From NCBI GenBank assembly GCA_017503725.1, contig JAFVSL010000010.1:25013-89012 (forward strand): 64,000 nt of DNA. Direction: 5' to 3'. Below are positions 63,455 to 64,000 of the stretch, piece by piece (position 1 is the stretch's first letter; every line of letters starts with the position of its first letter). The notes under the pieces were generated by a model. It was given only the letters and a program-made list of their open reading frames with translations. It was not told the origin of the DNA and searched no databases. The DNA is from Alphaproteobacteria bacterium. GTDB lineage: Bacteria; Pseudomonadota; Alphaproteobacteria; Rs-D84. A program made the translations under genes and the position numbers.

Positions 63455-63534
63455 TTATTTGGAGTTTCTTGTAAAGAAAAAAATAATAAATCGAATCGAT
63501 TTTTTGAATAAATTTGATAGTTTTTTGATTTTAT

Positions 63535-63579
63535 ACATAACGTAAAAGCCCCAGGAATATGGGGACTTTTATGTTATGT
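63535..63579. terminator. Near-perfect hairpin abutting the CRISPR array
   Basis: ACATAACGTAAAAGCCCC pairs, with one mismatch and one bulge, with GGGGACTTTTATGTTATGT, ending at the first repeat. On the minus strand it can end array transcripts before cas1. The stretch 63455-63534 is AT-rich and shows no gene. Confidence 0.7.
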
Positions 63580-63945
63580 ATTATATCAGATTGGAATTAG
63601 ATGTCTAGCCGCAACCACGAAGGTGCAATCGTTAAATTAACGTTGATTATATCAGATTGGAATTAGATGTCTAGCCGCAACTTTACGGTTGCATTTGCTA
63701 CTGATGTTTCAATTATATCAGATTGGAATTAGATGTCTAGCCGCAACATTGTATGTATTAATTCGTCTGTTTCTTCGATTATATCAGATTGGAATTAGAT
63801 GTCTAGCCGCAACTACTGTGTAAATGGCAATTTCTTGAATTGTATTATATCAGATTGGAATTAGATGTCTAGCCGCAACGCTTTCTTTGCGTGTTTTCTT
63901 GCGTTTCTAATTATATCAGATTGAAATTAGATGTCTAGCCGCAAC
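63580..63945 (-). CRISPR. CRISPR array, 6 repeats of 36 nt and 5 spacers of 30 nt
   Basis: Repeats start at 63580, 63646, 63712, 63778, 63844 and 63910. On the crRNA strand (-) the repeat begins GTTGCGGCTAGACATC and ends CTGATATAAT. All are identical except the last (63910-63945), with one G-to-A change on +. Every spacer is exactly 30 nt. After 63945 no further repeat appears within the window, so 63946-64000 is flanking sequence. The anti-repeat near cas9 fixes the transcribed strand as minus. Confidence 0.97.
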
Positions 63946-64000
63946 GGCGTAAACGTCTTATTTTTATGATATCCATATTTTTATGTTCAATGCTTCCATA

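Overview
The window reads as chromosome of an alphaproteobacterium, probably a host-associated, uncultured lineage. The evidence is alpha-type ribosomal proteins (L28, S21, S2), an RNase E with an acidic insert in its S1 domain, linked pbpC and alpha-2-macroglobulin genes, RpoH promoters of the CTTGAAA-N15-CTATATA kind, and a type II-C CRISPR locus whose repeat starts GTTGCGG on the crRNA strand. The species cannot be fixed from sequence alone. Genes are dense, short intergenic hairpin terminators are common, and many genes have signal peptides or beta-barrel ends.

Layout. 0-13.5 kb: a Fic-fold protein with a degenerate motif, a CtpA-type protease, the pbpC/alpha-2-macroglobulin pair, an Mpi-like serine recombinase and an unusual S8 protease. 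13.5-26.5 kb: housekeeping (rpsB-tsf, rpmB, clpB, an MsbA-like exporter, tRNA-Ala, rpsU, rpsF-rpsR-rplI) mixed with small unknown genes. 26.5-42 kb: polA, pth, a large Cys-rich secreted protein, outer-membrane barrels, tyrS-envC, groESL. 42-51.5 kb: small secreted proteins, a MotA/MotB-like pair, RNase E, recO and a DsbA-like protein. 51.6-58.6 kb: accessory region with a Slam-like outer-membrane protein, an HNH-type protein, a small repressor and two related surface lipoproteins. 58.7-64 kb: tracrRNA, cas9, cas2, cas1 and a six-repeat CRISPR array.

The most novel item I see is a structured RNA present three times (13606-13792, 21407-21560 on +; 42884-43051 on -). Each copy lies between a TATAAT-like -10 box and a hairpin followed by a U-tract, just upstream of a small gene. 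The copies share a 9-bp basal helix, an AU-rich loop (AATATRTTGAATA in two copies), a small CTATT hairpin and a 7-8 bp pseudoknot whose two strands differ in sequence between copies yet stay complementary. In two copies the basal helix shares AACC with the terminator stem, and an upstream strand can also pair with the helix, so the layout looks like a switchable attenuator (riboswitch-like) or a family of small RNAs. I do not recognise it as a known class.

Other themes: several genes (including cas1 and the Slam-like gene) have a -10 box 4-9 nt before the start codon and no Shine-Dalgarno, implying leaderless mRNAs. clpB and groESL share one heat-shock promoter design. Each CRISPR repeat carries its own outward promoter, as known for some II-C systems. 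The Slam-like gene and the two lipoproteins probably form a surface-lipoprotein export system.
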